Of a stretch of 64,000 nucleotides of DNA, positions 39,675-48,394 are shown one piece after another (within the stretch, counting starts at the first letter, position 1; the number at the start of each line of letters is the position of its first letter). The notes under the pieces were generated by a model. It searched no databases. It was given only the letters and a program-made list of their open reading frames with translations, and was not told the DNA's origin. The stretch is from contig NZ_SBEF01000015.1 of assembly GCF_004011885.1 (NCBI RefSeq), positions 23,185 through 87,184 of the forward strand. The letters run 5' to 3'. Origin of the DNA: Serratia microhaemolytica. GTDB lineage: Bacteria; Pseudomonadota; Gammaproteobacteria; Enterobacterales; Enterobacteriaceae. Position numbers and translations under genes: made by a program.

Positions 39675-40324
39675 AACATAGATTCGGAGCACTCGTTGCA
39701 GTCGCACTGATGCTATTGAGCGGTTGTGCCAAGAAAGCGCCTTATGACTATAGTGCGTTTCATGAAAGCAAACCGCGTTCCATTTTGGTGTTGCCTCCAG
39801 TTAGCCAGTCACTTGATATTAAAGCCAGTCACAGTGTGTTGGCCAGCACCAGCCAACCATTGGCTGAAGCCGGCTACTATGTGCTGCCAGTGGCAGTAGT
39901 GGAAGAAACTTTCATGCAAAATGGGCTGACCACCGCAGGTGACATTCACGCCGTAAGCATCGAGAAGCTACATCAAATCTTTGCTGCTGATGCGGTGCTG
40001 TATCTTGATGTCGTCAAATATGGTACTAACTACATTCTGTTAGCCAGTGAAACACGGGTAACGATTAACGCACGACTGGTTGATCTGCGTAGTGGTAAAC
40101 TGCTCTGGAGCGGAAGTGGTAGCGCATCCAACAACGAAGGTGGCAACAGCAATAATGGTCTGTTAACCCAGTTGATCGTCGCAGCGGTACGGCAGGTTGT
40201 TGATACTATTAACGACAAAGGATTTGAGATCGGTGCGGTCGCCAACAATCGGCTACTATCGGCTGGTCGAGAAGGGGGTATTCTCTACGGCCCACGCTCA
40301 CCAAAATATACCCAACAATATTAA
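39671..40324 (+). CDS. DUF799 (GNA1162-type) lipoprotein
   Basis: A 217-residue predicted lipoprotein with lipobox LLSGC (Cys19). It carries the DUF799 marks PRSILVLPPVSQSLDIKA, EAGYYVLPVAVVEETF, FAADAVLYLDVVKYGT and LVDLRSGKLLWSGSG. Neisseria GNA1162 belongs to this family, and its fold resembles the TolB N-terminal domain. It overlaps the DUF4810 gene by 4 bases. The three genes form a compact operon that probably builds one outer-membrane complex. Confidence 0.82.
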   Translation: MKHRFGALVAVALMLLSGCAKKAPYDYSAFHESKPRSILVLPPVSQSLDIKASHSVLASTSQPLAEAGYYVLPVAVVEETFMQNGLTTAGDIHAVSIEKLHQIFAADAVLYLDVVKYGTNYILLASETRVTINARLVDLRSGKLLWSGSGSASNNEGGNSNNGLLTQLIVAAVRQVVDTINDKGFEIGAVANNRLLSAGREGGILYGPRSPKYTQQY

Positions 40325-40436
40325 ATCGTTTTGCGGCAGCCAGTCGGCTGTCGCAAACTAATCTGAATTTACTGTGTTGGGCGAATGTCAGTAAATAAAA
40401 TAGAGGTATCGGGGACTCAGTAAGGTACAAGGCGGT

Positions 40437-41285
40437 ATGAAAATTCCAAAGAGACTGCAACCATTGGTTGACGATGGGCTGATTGATGATGTCATTCGGC
40501 GTTTAAAGAGCGGCAAGGAGGCGGACGTATTCATTGTGCGATGTGGTGATGAAATCCGCTGTGCTAAGGTGTACAAAGAGGCGGAAAAACGCAACTTCAA
40601 ACAGGCGGTACACTACCAAGAGGGGCGCAAAGTACGCAATAGCCGTGATGCGCGCGCAATGCATAAAGGATCCAAATTTGGTCGTCAACAGCAGGAAGAG
40701 GCTTGGCAGAATACCGAAGTAGACGCACTCTATCTGCTGGCTAAAGCCGGAGTTCGTGTTCCACAACCAGATATCTGTTTGGATGGCGTGTTATTGATGG
40801 AACTGATCACCGATGCTGATGGAGCAGTAGCCCCACGTCTTAGTGATGTTGAGTTAGATGAACCGCAAGCATTACGTGATCATGCGTTAATGATGAACTA
40901 CGCTGTACGCATGCTTTGTGCCGGTTTAGTACATGGCGACCTGTCCGAGTTTAACGTGTTGGTTGATCAGCACGGGCCAGTGATCATTGATCTGCCACAA
41001 GTGGTTGATGCTGCAGCCAACAATCATGCTAAAAGCATGTTTGAGCGTGATATTAACAATATTACTCAATACTATGGACAATATGCCCCTCAACTGCTGA
41101 ATACCCAGTATGCGAAAGAGATCTGGTCGCTGTATCAGGCAGGGAATTTAACGCCAGAAAGCCCACTGACAGGCCATTTCATTGAACAACAAAAACGTGC
41201 CGATGTCAGTTCAGTGCTACACGAGATCCAGGCTGCAACAGAGGAGCATCAACGCCAATTAATGGCACGCAATAGAGAAGATTGA
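40437..41285 (+). CDS. RIO1-family atypical serine protein kinase
   Basis: The 282-residue protein has a glycine-poor nucleotide loop (KSGKEADVFIVRCGDEIRC), the ATP-contact Lys in CAKVYK, the catalytic loop LVHGDLSEFNVLV and the metal-binding VIIDLPQ (the RIO counterpart of DFG). In archaea and eukaryotes RIO kinases act in small-subunit ribosome maturation. Bacterial members exist in proteobacteria, but their role is poorly known. It begins 112 bases after the lipoprotein operon with its own ribosome-binding site, and may or may not be co-transcribed with it. Confidence 0.88.
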   Translation: MKIPKRLQPLVDDGLIDDVIRRLKSGKEADVFIVRCGDEIRCAKVYKEAEKRNFKQAVHYQEGRKVRNSRDARAMHKGSKFGRQQQEEAWQNTEVDALYLLAKAGVRVPQPDICLDGVLLMELITDADGAVAPRLSDVELDEPQALRDHALMMNYAVRMLCAGLVHGDLSEFNVLVDQHGPVIIDLPQVVDAAANNHAKSMFERDINNITQYYGQYAPQLLNTQYAKEIWSLYQAGNLTPESPLTGHFIEQQKRADVSSVLHEIQAATEEHQRQLMARNRED

Positions 41286-42043
41286 CCTCCGTTGTCCACT
41301 GCTACGGGTGATAAACACGTCATTACCCGTAGTTTATTGCATCTCAACCACCCAAACCAATAAAACATCAAGAATTTAAATTTAATTTAAAATTAAAACA
41401 AAAAGTTATGCTCTAATCTTTTTTCTTAACCTGCTCTGCCATACCAAAGTGATGCTCCACCACTTCACGTTAATCTCAGCTAATTTCTCCCTATTAACAA
41501 CCTCTTTATCACCTTACCTCGCTTTCCCATTTTCAATTAGAATTACGTAACTATTTCTTGCCTTAATCGATAATTAGAGCATATTTTCCAAATTTCATCA
41601 TGCTGCATGATTTAACGAAAAATCACATCATTATCAATTATTGCACTGAAAAGATTGTATTTAATTTTTTTTCAGAAATTTCAAAGCATAAACTTTTAAC
41701 ATTTTATATACTATTTTAAAAATCAAAAACATAAGAAATAATAAATTAATCTGGAATATTGCAGAATTAAATGCTAGGTTAGCAAGTGTAACGATACGTT
41801 TTTCTGTACCTTGAAGTATTAAGTGTAGCGGTTCCTTTGATAACTGAGTTGAATTAAATCTGCGCGAGTTAGCATCCCACCGAATCTGCTGCAAAAGTTC
41901 TCGGTGTGCGTGATCACTGGCGGTATTGCCTGAGTGGTAGACACTGCGGTTAAACAGTAACCGCGCTTGTTGCTCATCGTCTGTTGGGATGTCTTGATAA
42001 CTTGAGTTGACCACTGTTTTGGTTTTGTAGGGAGGATAACCAA
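41286..42043. other. AT-rich gap of 758 bases before the adhesin gene
   Basis: The first 500 bases are strongly A/T-rich with no coding signal. Between about 41815 and 42040 the composition is balanced, and the minus strand has a frame (41661-42101, 146 codons) whose central part looks protein-like but whose C-terminus is an AT-rich hydrophobic run. It crosses the ribosome-binding site of the adhesin gene. I treat it as doubtful or as a gene remnant. No chaperone or usher gene is found here. Confidence 0.45.
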
Positions 42044-43459
42044 TTGAAAATTTACAGTTTAATTGAACATTCACAGCAAGATACAGCCAGAAACTTTGCA
42101 ATAAAAACGACAGAAGATGAAGATATTGTAAATCGATCTATCCAGTACCAATACGCTATCAATAACAACGCCCCCTCTCTTTCCCTTTCTACTAACATCA
42201 CGACAAGAAATCTTTTTTCTCGCCGTCTGAAATACGGTAACGCACTATGTAGCCTACTCATGGGCACGGCTTTACTGCTCACTGAACCCGTGTTTGCTGC
42301 TTCCATTCGTGCCGTTGTTGAAGCAGGCCGTTCAGGTATTGTCGGGAGTACCACCACGGTGACAGGGTCTTTAGCAGGCCCTAGTTATTATGAAACCATA
42401 TACTCGGCATCTGGCTTCCCTGGAATTTCTACCTCTGGCTCCGGCTGTACCAAAGCAAGCGAGCTGGTGGCAGGATTCAGCCAAATTTATGGGTTTAAAT
42501 TAACCGGCGTTGCTCAAGGCGCTACGGAAGGCGCTGTGTTGTTAGCTGAAGGTATCGGTACTTGGCAACGAACTTTGGTTGATACCACTAACAACTTTGC
42601 AGAAGAATTGCTGATTGGTACCGTGGTGTTTACCAAAGGGCTATGGATTAATAACTTTAACAGTCAATTTCTTGGTTATTCCTCAACAAGCAGCTATGAT
42701 GATGGTCTTAATAATCAACAATTTAGCGGAAGCTCAACCATTGTTTGCCCGACAATTTTTCAAAAAGGCAACGCAGGTATCATGAGTGGATTTGAATGGA
42801 AAACAAATGATGACACAAGAAGATCTACGTTGAATGTCCGTTTTCTGATCGATGCGCCAAGTGGTGGAATGAGACCAGGAAGGTACACCAGCCCTCGGCT
42901 GTACTTTATCGATTCTGGCTATGACATGATCGGTAATAATCTATATCAAGAGCTCTTTTCAGAGGTAGAAGTGGTGGTTGCCAATTACTCCTGTTCTATC
43001 AACACACAACAGCAGCATAATATCGAGTTAGACCAGAAGACCAGCACTGTAGCTGTGGGCACGACGTTGTGGAAAACTACGCAAGCGGTCAGCGTTATTT
43101 GCAATGATAATGGTGGTTCTGAAAGCAACATTACTCCCTGGTTATCAATTATTGCCGCCGGTAAATCAGCAGGTGATAACCTAGAACCGTTAAACCTGGG
43201 GGTAGCCGGTACTGATGGTTTGGTCATACGCGGAGCTTGGGACACCACTCAGGAGCCAACCTGTGGCCCACAAGCAGCAGCTATGGCAAACTCAATGTAC
43301 TTTGATGGTCGAGATGGCGTCGGATTAAAAGAGATCACTGTAAATAGCACTAATGTTAATGCCGAAGCAAAGGACATCATGTTCGTGCTGTGTAAAGTCG
43401 ATGCAGTCGATGCAGGAGATTATGAGGCGCAAGCCACTATCTCAGTAGTGCAGCGATAA
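42044..43459 (+). CDS. Orphan fimbrial adhesin-like secreted protein
   Basis: A 471-residue protein with a TTG start and an excellent ribosome-binding site (GGGAGG, eight bases upstream). The first 65 residues are polar. A signal-like segment (NALCSLLMGTALLLTEPVFA) then ends near residue 87, before ASIRA. The mature part has a distal domain with a Cys pair. From about residue 310 a pilin-like domain follows, with YSCSINTQQQ, SVICNDNGG and a C-terminal LCKVDAVDAGDYEAQATISV strand typical of chaperone-usher subunits. A two-domain tip adhesin fits best. No usher, chaperone or major pilin is nearby. In E. coli a fimbrial cluster lies next to ribB, so this may be its survivor. Confidence 0.65.
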   Translation: MKIYSLIEHSQQDTARNFAIKTTEDEDIVNRSIQYQYAINNNAPSLSLSTNITTRNLFSRRLKYGNALCSLLMGTALLLTEPVFAASIRAVVEAGRSGIVGSTTTVTGSLAGPSYYETIYSASGFPGISTSGSGCTKASELVAGFSQIYGFKLTGVAQGATEGAVLLAEGIGTWQRTLVDTTNNFAEELLIGTVVFTKGLWINNFNSQFLGYSSTSSYDDGLNNQQFSGSSTIVCPTIFQKGNAGIMSGFEWKTNDDTRRSTLNVRFLIDAPSGGMRPGRYTSPRLYFIDSGYDMIGNNLYQELFSEVEVVVANYSCSINTQQQHNIELDQKTSTVAVGTTLWKTTQAVSVICNDNGGSESNITPWLSIIAAGKSAGDNLEPLNLGVAGTDGLVIRGAWDTTQEPTCGPQAAAMANSMYFDGRDGVGLKEITVNSTNVNAEAKDIMFVLCKVDAVDAGDYEAQATISVVQR

Positions 43460-43666
43460 CCGTCTATTTTACCTTTGATCGCCCAGCTCCAGCGTCAACA
43501 ACAGGCAGCCACACTTGCTGTTGACGCTGTTATCGGTGATGACTGCCGGTTCAACTTTTGCTCAGTAGTGATCCTCTACCAGTCAAGAAAAATAAATACG
43601 ATATTGTGATCCACCAATCAGATCGCCGCTTGAAAGGGAAATCGGTTGGGATTATAGTCGAGTGGC

Positions 43667-43928
43667 TTATTCTCAGGGCGGGGTGCAACTCCCCACCGGC
43701 GGTAGATCATCGTTATGCGGTTTTGTTTGATTGCAGTCTGTTAATTCAGTGTGTTGAAAAACTTAACAGCAGAAGATGAAAGCCCGCGAGCGCTCAGCCT
43801 GATGTTTCTGGCCTGTTGTTGATACAAAATCTCCATGACAGCAGACAAGATAACCTCGGGTTAGAGGTCAGCAGATCCGGTGTAACTCCGGAGCCGACGG
43901 TTATAGTCCGGATGGGAGAGAGTAACGG
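43667..43928 (+). promoter_or_regulatory. FMN riboswitch (RFN element)
   Basis: The conserved RFN core is clear. It opens with TTATTCTCAGGGCGGGGTG and CCCCACCGGCGGT (43667-43706), has AGCCCGCGAGCG (43781-43792), and ends with GCAGATCCGGTGTAACTCCG, GAGCCGACGGTTATAGTC and CGGATGGGAGAGAGTAAC (to about 43928). When FMN binds, expression of the downstream ribB is reduced. Its place directly upstream of ribB matches E. coli. Confidence 0.95.
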
Positions 43929-43935
43929 ATACCTG

Positions 43936-43965
43936 CTAGGCTGTGCCTAGTTTGCGTTATTTTTG
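43936..43965 (+). terminator. Expression-platform hairpin of the FMN riboswitch
   Basis: CTAGGC (43936-43941), loop TGT, GCCTAG (43945-43950), followed by a T-rich tract (TTTGCGTTATTTTT). It sits just after the aptamer, where a regulated terminator would lie, although control in E. coli also involves translation and Rho. Confidence 0.55.
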
Positions 43966-44036
43966 GTTGTATTATCGCCACTCCTCAAGATCGCCCTGAT
44001 TCTGGTAATCCATAATTTCAGTGAGGTTTTTTTACC

Positions 44037-44690
44037 ATGAATCAGACTCTACTTTCCGATTTTGGCACCCCGTTAGAACGGGTCGAGCGCGCTTTAGATG
44101 CACTGCGTGCAGGGCACGGCGTAATGGTGCTTGATGATGAAAACCGTGAAAACGAAGGCGACATGATCTTCGCTGCAGAAACCATGACACAGCAACAAAT
44201 GGCACTGACCATTCGTCATGGCAGCGGTATTGTCTGCCTTTGCATCACCGAAGATCGCCGTCAACAGCTTGATCTGCCAATGATGGTACCACACAATTCC
44301 AGCCAGTTCCAAACTGCCTTTACTGTCACCATCGAAGCAGCGCAAGGGGTAACGACCGGTGTTTCAGCCGCTGATCGTCTCACCACCATTCGGGCTGCGA
44401 TTGCCGATGGCGCAAAACCCAGTGACTTACACCGTCCAGGACATGTATTCCCATTACGCGCTCAAGTCGGTGGTGTGTTAACTCGTCGCGGTCACACCGA
44501 AGCAACGATTGACCTAGTTTCGATGGCCGGTTTCAAACCTGCTGGTGTCTTGTGTGAACTAACAAACGATGACGGTAGCATGGCTCGTGCGCCAGAGGTG
44601 ATCACCTTTGCCAAGCAGCATCATATGGTAGTACTAACGATCGAAGACCTGGTTGCCTACCGTCAGTTGAAAGAGAAGAAAGCAAGCTAA
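44037..44690 (+). CDS. ribB: 3,4-dihydroxy-2-butanone 4-phosphate synthase
   Basis: RibB converts ribulose 5-phosphate to 3,4-dihydroxy-2-butanone 4-phosphate and formate, feeding riboflavin synthesis. The 217 residues match E. coli in length. The acidic metal-binding [10 protein letters not shown], the RHGSGIVC loop, TTGVSAADR and [10 protein letters not shown] are present. It is a stand-alone RibB without a fused GTP cyclohydrolase domain. It is controlled by the FMN riboswitch upstream and closed by a strong terminator at 44731-44755. Confidence 0.98.
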   Translation: MNQTLLSDFGTPLERVERALDALRAGHGVMVLDDENRENEGDMIFAAETMTQQQMALTIRHGSGIVCLCITEDRRQQLDLPMMVPHNSSQFQTAFTVTIEAAQGVTTGVSAADRLTTIRAAIADGAKPSDLHRPGHVFPLRAQVGGVLTRRGHTEATIDLVSMAGFKPAGVLCELTNDDGSMARAPEVITFAKQHHMVVLTIEDLVAYRQLKEKKAS

Positions 44691-44730
44691 TCAAAAAAAT
44701 AGCTGGCCCTCCCTCAGTTTATGAGTTGTG

Positions 44731-44755
44731 AAAAAGCCGCATATTGCGGCTTTTT
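44731..44755. terminator. Bidirectional intrinsic terminator between ribB and ygiC
   Basis: AAAAAGCCGCA (44731-44741) and TGCGGCTTTTT (44745-44755) form a GC-rich stem with A-run and T-run on the two sides. It can terminate ribB on the plus strand and the ygiB-ygiC transcript on the minus strand, which converge here. Confidence 0.9.
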
Positions 44756-44769
44756 CAATCTTCCGGGTA

Positions 44770-45930
44770 TCAACCCAAAATAATATGTGGGTAAAAGCGT
44801 GAGAGATCCTGGGTAATCAATTCACGATCTTCACGGATGCCAATACCACAAGGCTGATCATCCACTAGCCAGCTACCAATCAATGTATAGCTATCGGCAA
44901 ACTGCGGCAGTGGATAGAACTGCTGCACAATCATCCCCTCTTCACCGTATGGCCCTTCAACAGCGGCGATCTTCTTCCCCTCTTTCACAATCTGAATATT
45001 GGCCCCTTCGCGTGAAAACAGAGGTTTAATCACATAGTGATCCAACTCTGGATGTTCATCCTCAGCAAAATAAGCCGGTAACAGATTGGGGTGATTAGGG
45101 AACATTTGCCACAGTAATGGCAACAACGCTTTATTGGAGACAATACTTTTCCAGGCAGGCTCAAGCCAACGCACGCCCGCATCCTCCAGTTTGGTGGAAA
45201 ACACCTCGCGCAGCATAAACTCCCAAGGATAGAGCTTAAACAAGTTCGTGATCACTTGATCCTGCTGGTCAGTAAACTGCCCTTTCTCCCCTAAACCGAT
45301 CTGGTCAATGGCAAGAAACTCGGTCGCCAAACCAGCCTCTTCGGCACAATCCTGCAGATATTGCACCGTACAGCGATCTTCTTCACTCTCCTGACAGCAA
45401 GCAACATGCAACAAATTGACGCCATAATCAGCGCTCAACACCGCAAAACGCTCAATCAGCCTCTCCTGCAGACTGTTGTACTGATCCGCTTCGGCAGGCA
45501 ATCGCCCAGCATTGATCTGATCCTCTAACCAGATCCATTGGAAAAACGCCGCCTCATAGAGAGAAGTCGGTGTGTCTGCATTATTTTCCAGCAACTTAGG
45601 GGGGGTTATGCCATCGTAGGCCAGATCAAGACGAGAATAGAGTGAAGGCTGCTTGGTACGCCAGGCATGACGGACAAAACTCCAAGTGTGCTTGGGAATA
45701 CGGAACTTGGTCATCAACTGATCACTTGCGATCACCTTCTCTACCGCCTGCAAACACATCTGGTGCAATTCAGCGGTAGCCTGTTCAATCTCTTCAATTT
45801 GCGCCAACGTAAACTGGTAGTAGGCATCTTCACACCAGTAAGGCTCACCGTACATAGTGTGGAACTCAAAGCCAAACTCAACGGCTTTTTCACGCCAGTC
45901 AGCTCGTTCACTGATTGCAATGCGCTTCAT
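44770..45930 (-). CDS. ygiC: Glutathionylspermidine synthase-like ATP-grasp protein YgiC
   Basis: YgiC has the fold of the synthetase domain of glutathionylspermidine synthetase and is predicted to join an amine to a peptide, but its substrate is not settled. The ATG at 45930 gives 386 residues and aligns with E. coli YgiC from its third residue ([11 protein letters not shown]). Conserved blocks are [46 protein letters not shown] and [13 protein letters not shown], the last two being ATP-binding. The frame is open 36 codons upstream into ygiB, without similarity. It starts 4 bases after the ygiB stop. Confidence 0.93.
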   Translation of the reverse strand: MKRIAISERADWREKAVEFGFEFHTMYGEPYWCEDAYYQFTLAQIEEIEQATAELHQMCLQAVEKVIASDQLMTKFRIPKHTWSFVRHAWRTKQPSLYSRLDLAYDGITPPKLLENNADTPTSLYEAAFFQWIWLEDQINAGRLPAEADQYNSLQERLIERFAVLSADYGVNLLHVACCQESEEDRCTVQYLQDCAEEAGLATEFLAIDQIGLGEKGQFTDQQDQVITNLFKLYPWEFMLREVFSTKLEDAGVRWLEPAWKSIVSNKALLPLLWQMFPNHPNLLPAYFAEDEHPELDHYVIKPLFSREGANIQIVKEGKKIAAVEGPYGEEGMIVQQFYPLPQFADSYTLIGSWLVDDQPCGIGIREDRELITQDLSRFYPHIILG

Positions 45931-45934
45931 CTGA

Positions 45935-46642
45935 TCAACCGCCGCTACTGCGCGAACTGCTACTACGTGAAGATGAGGTGGCACTGGTTTTACGCTGCAT
46001 CGCTGATTGCTTTGCCACACTGTCACCAAAACCACCACGTGTAATGGTATTCGTCACCGTAGGCTTAGGTGCCATTGCCGATTTTGGCACAGTCATGGTA
46101 CGCCCACCGGCCGTTGCCGCCCCGTAGTTTTTACCACTGGCATCAACAAACTTACCATTTGCCGGGCTAGCTGGATTCCGTGAGGTGAACAGAGGCTGCT
46201 GGGCATAACCACGGTTACTCATCATGCTGCCCATCATGTACCCGGCCATCAACGGCATCCAAACACTGCCCGAAGAGCTGGATGCTGCTGTTGTCGTGGC
46301 AGTATTAGCTGATGTATCAGGTGCCATACTTGCTTGCGCGGGTGCTTGAGTACACTGTGATTCACCAAATTCAGCCACACAATCTTCGCGACTGGCATAC
46401 TTGGGTGCCGTTCTCTCTGCTTCTTTCAACGCATTGTTATAAGCAACAGTACACTGTTCACTGATCGACGGATTAGCACGTGCGCAGTCATCTGCATTTT
46501 GATACAGCGAGACTGTCTCATCGGTCTGCTCACACCCTGTCAAGGTCAACGCGGTGGTGATCGCCAAAGCAACCGGTGTGATACGAGCCTCACGCCAGGA
46601 TTTGCGAAAGGTCTCTTTATTGATACTTTTTGTCCGTTTCAT
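45935..46642 (-). CDS. ygiB: DUF1190 family lipoprotein YgiB
   Basis: A predicted lipoprotein of 235 residues. A basic N-terminus (MKRTKS) and hydrophobic stretch are followed by lipobox LTGC. The conserved region [33 protein letters not shown] and [10 protein letters not shown] leads to a low-complexity Ser/Arg-rich tail. The ATG at 46642 matches the E. coli start; a GTG one codon earlier is also open. It is co-transcribed with ygiC. In E. coli the pair follows tolC in one transcription unit; here tolC is absent and a 477-base gap precedes the gene. Its function is unknown. Confidence 0.92.
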   Translation of the reverse strand: MKRTKSINKETFRKSWREARITPVALAITTALTLTGCEQTDETVSLYQNADDCARANPSISEQCTVAYNNALKEAERTAPKYASREDCVAEFGESQCTQAPAQASMAPDTSANTATTTAASSSSGSVWMPLMAGYMMGSMMSNRGYAQQPLFTSRNPASPANGKFVDASGKNYGAATAGGRTMTVPKSAMAPKPTVTNTITRGGFGDSVAKQSAMQRKTSATSSSRSSSSRSSGG

Positions 46643-47119
46643 CACTCGTCATCTCCTCACTTGAGCCATCATTAGCTCACTCAGTCATGCTGCTAAGCAT
46701 AGGGGAAAAAGGTAGAGAGTTAAAGCCAAAATTCCAATCAAATCGAATCTTTACCAAACTATAGCTTACTGTTTTTGTTACACACTTTGCGCAAACAACC
46801 CTACAGCCACTGATCTTACTAACCACTTGTTGCAACAGCTTTAACCGACTATCAGCAAATAACCCACCTGCCAGCGTGCTGTGATTAGCTCACTGACTAA
46901 TGTGCGCCAGCTCGCTTTCTATCGCCGCTGATCACCACCAACGTTACATAATGAAACGTTGCCCCATGTTATACGTTCCAATATGTAACGTTTTTTTTAT
47001 TGTTCTCCAGTCACTCGGTAATCCGTATAGTCACTGTCATAACAATGTACTACGTTGTTTGACCTGAAATCTGAACGCGACCACTACCAATTTTCCTATA
47101 AGCTATTAAGGAGTCAGTT
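46643..47119. other. Divergent gap between ygiB and gldA
   Basis: 477 bases without a gene. The part next to ygiB shows no feature that I can name. From 46940 to 46992 there is a group of AACGTT-type motifs inside a 10-bp inverted repeat (listed separately), about 130 bases before gldA. A TTGACC box at 47059-47064 has no good -10 at the right distance. Confidence 0.5.
46940..46992. promoter_or_regulatory. Candidate operator cluster upstream of gldA
   Basis: AACGTTACAT (46940-46949) and ATGTAACGTT (46983-46992) are perfect inverted copies 33 bases apart. Between them are a further AACGTT (about 46955) and TACGTT (about 46972), giving four ACGTT units at 15-17-base steps. This resembles a multi-site regulator target. 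DhaR is a candidate because gldA is part of dihydroxyacetone metabolism, but this is inference. Confidence 0.4.
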
Positions 47120-48220
47120 ATGTTGAGAATCATTCAGTCACCCAGCAAATATATTCAAGGTGCCAATGCATTGGCCGCTGCTGGCGAGTACGTAAAGCGA
47201 TTAACCGACCACTTTTTTATTATCGCCGATGATTTCGTGATGAAACTGGCTGGTGATACTGTAGCCAGCAGCCTGCAACAACACGGTGTAAAAAGCCACT
47301 CGGCGATCTTCAAAGGTGAATGTTGCCATAAAGAGATCAAACGCCTCACTGCTGAGTTAAAACAGCATGGCTGTAAAGGTGTGATCGGTATCGGTGGCGG
47401 TAAAACTCTGGATACCGCCAAAGCGATTGCTTACTTCGAACAGCTTCCTGTCGCATTGATGCCCACGATCGCCTCAACCGATGCCCCTACCAGCGCGTTA
47501 TCGGTGATTTATACCGAACATGGTGAATTTGAAGAGTACCTGATCTACCCAAGCAACCCAGACATGGTGATCATGGACAGTGCGATTATTGCCAAAGCAC
47601 CGGTACGCTTACTGGTGGCAGGCATGGGGGACGCACTCTCCACCTATTTTGAAGCACAAGCTTGCTATCAATCACGCGCCATCAGTATGGCCGGTGGTCA
47701 ATCGACACTCGCTGCATTAAGTTTGGCGCGGTTATGCTATGAAACCCTACTCGCGGAAGGGGTTAAAGCCAAACTGGCCGCAGAATCAGGCATTGCTACC
47801 GAAGCGGTAGAACGCATTATTGAAGCGAATACCTACCTCAGTGGTCTTGGATTTGAAAGCAGTGGCCTTGCTGCTGCCCACGCAATCCACAACGGTTTCA
47901 CCGTGCTAGAAGAGTGCCACCATATGTACCACGGCGAGAAAGTCGCTGTAGGCACACTGTCACAACTCACTCTGCAAAATAGCCCAATGGAGTTGATCGA
48001 GACCGTACTCGATTTCTGTCACAAAGTTGGTCTACCGATTACCCTTGGCCAAATGGGGATCAGTGGCGATCTGGACGAAAAGATTGGCCGAGTTGCGGTG
48101 GCAAGCTGTGCTGAAGGTGAAACCATCCACAACATGCCATTTAAGGTAACACCGGATCTGGTCAAAGCAGCAATTTTGACTGCTGACAAATTGGGCACAG
48201 CCTGGCTAAAACGCGGCTAG
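47120..48220 (+). CDS. gldA: Glycerol dehydrogenase
   Basis: GldA oxidises glycerol to dihydroxyacetone with NAD+ in the cytoplasm, and can also reduce related carbonyls. The 366-residue iron-containing alcohol dehydrogenase-type protein carries the zinc ligands Asp171 (AGMGDALSTYFEAQ), His254 (AAAHAIHNG) and His271 (MYHGEKVAVG), the same positions as in E. coli. The NAD motif is GIGGGKTLDTAKA. The ATG follows AAGGAG. Its product is the substrate of DhaKLM, encoded directly downstream after 174 bases that include a hairpin. Confidence 0.96.
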   Translation: MLRIIQSPSKYIQGANALAAAGEYVKRLTDHFFIIADDFVMKLAGDTVASSLQQHGVKSHSAIFKGECCHKEIKRLTAELKQHGCKGVIGIGGGKTLDTAKAIAYFEQLPVALMPTIASTDAPTSALSVIYTEHGEFEEYLIYPSNPDMVIMDSAIIAKAPVRLLVAGMGDALSTYFEAQACYQSRAISMAGGQSTLAALSLARLCYETLLAEGVKAKLAAESGIATEAVERIIEANTYLSGLGFESSGLAAAHAIHNGFTVLEECHHMYHGEKVAVGTLSQLTLQNSPMELIETVLDFCHKVGLPITLGQMGISGDLDEKIGRVAVASCAEGETIHNMPFKVTPDLVKAAILTADKLGTAWLKRG

Positions 48221-48305
48221 ACAGATCTGTGACGCTGCTCACTGCATCCCACTGTCTGAACATTAATACCTGACGCCTTTAGGTGTTACTTTCACCATCA
48301 CCGCT

Positions 48306-48337
48306 ACCATCTCCAAACGTAACCGCTTGGAGATGGT
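48306..48337. repeat. 11-bp inverted repeat between gldA and dhaK
   Basis: ACCATCTCCAA (48306-48316) and TTGGAGATGGT (48327-48337) with a 10-base loop. No T-run follows. It could attenuate read-through from gldA or serve as an operator for dhaK, which begins 57 bases downstream. Confidence 0.5.
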
Positions 48338-48394
48338 TCTGAGCAATATGACACCGCTGATGGTGAACCCCCGCTCCAACCGAGGAATAACACG

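Larger units (their letters stand above)
43460..44036. other. Leader region of ribB containing the FMN riboswitch
   Basis: 577 bases between the adhesin gene and ribB. The main content is the FMN riboswitch (43667-43928) and a downstream hairpin with T-run (43936-43965), listed separately. A small ORF read through it (43558-43779) is an artefact of the structured RNA. Confidence 0.8.

Noticed and set aside
43558..43779. 73-codon frame upstream of ribB
   Set aside because: It runs through the conserved FMN riboswitch core and has no protein similarity.
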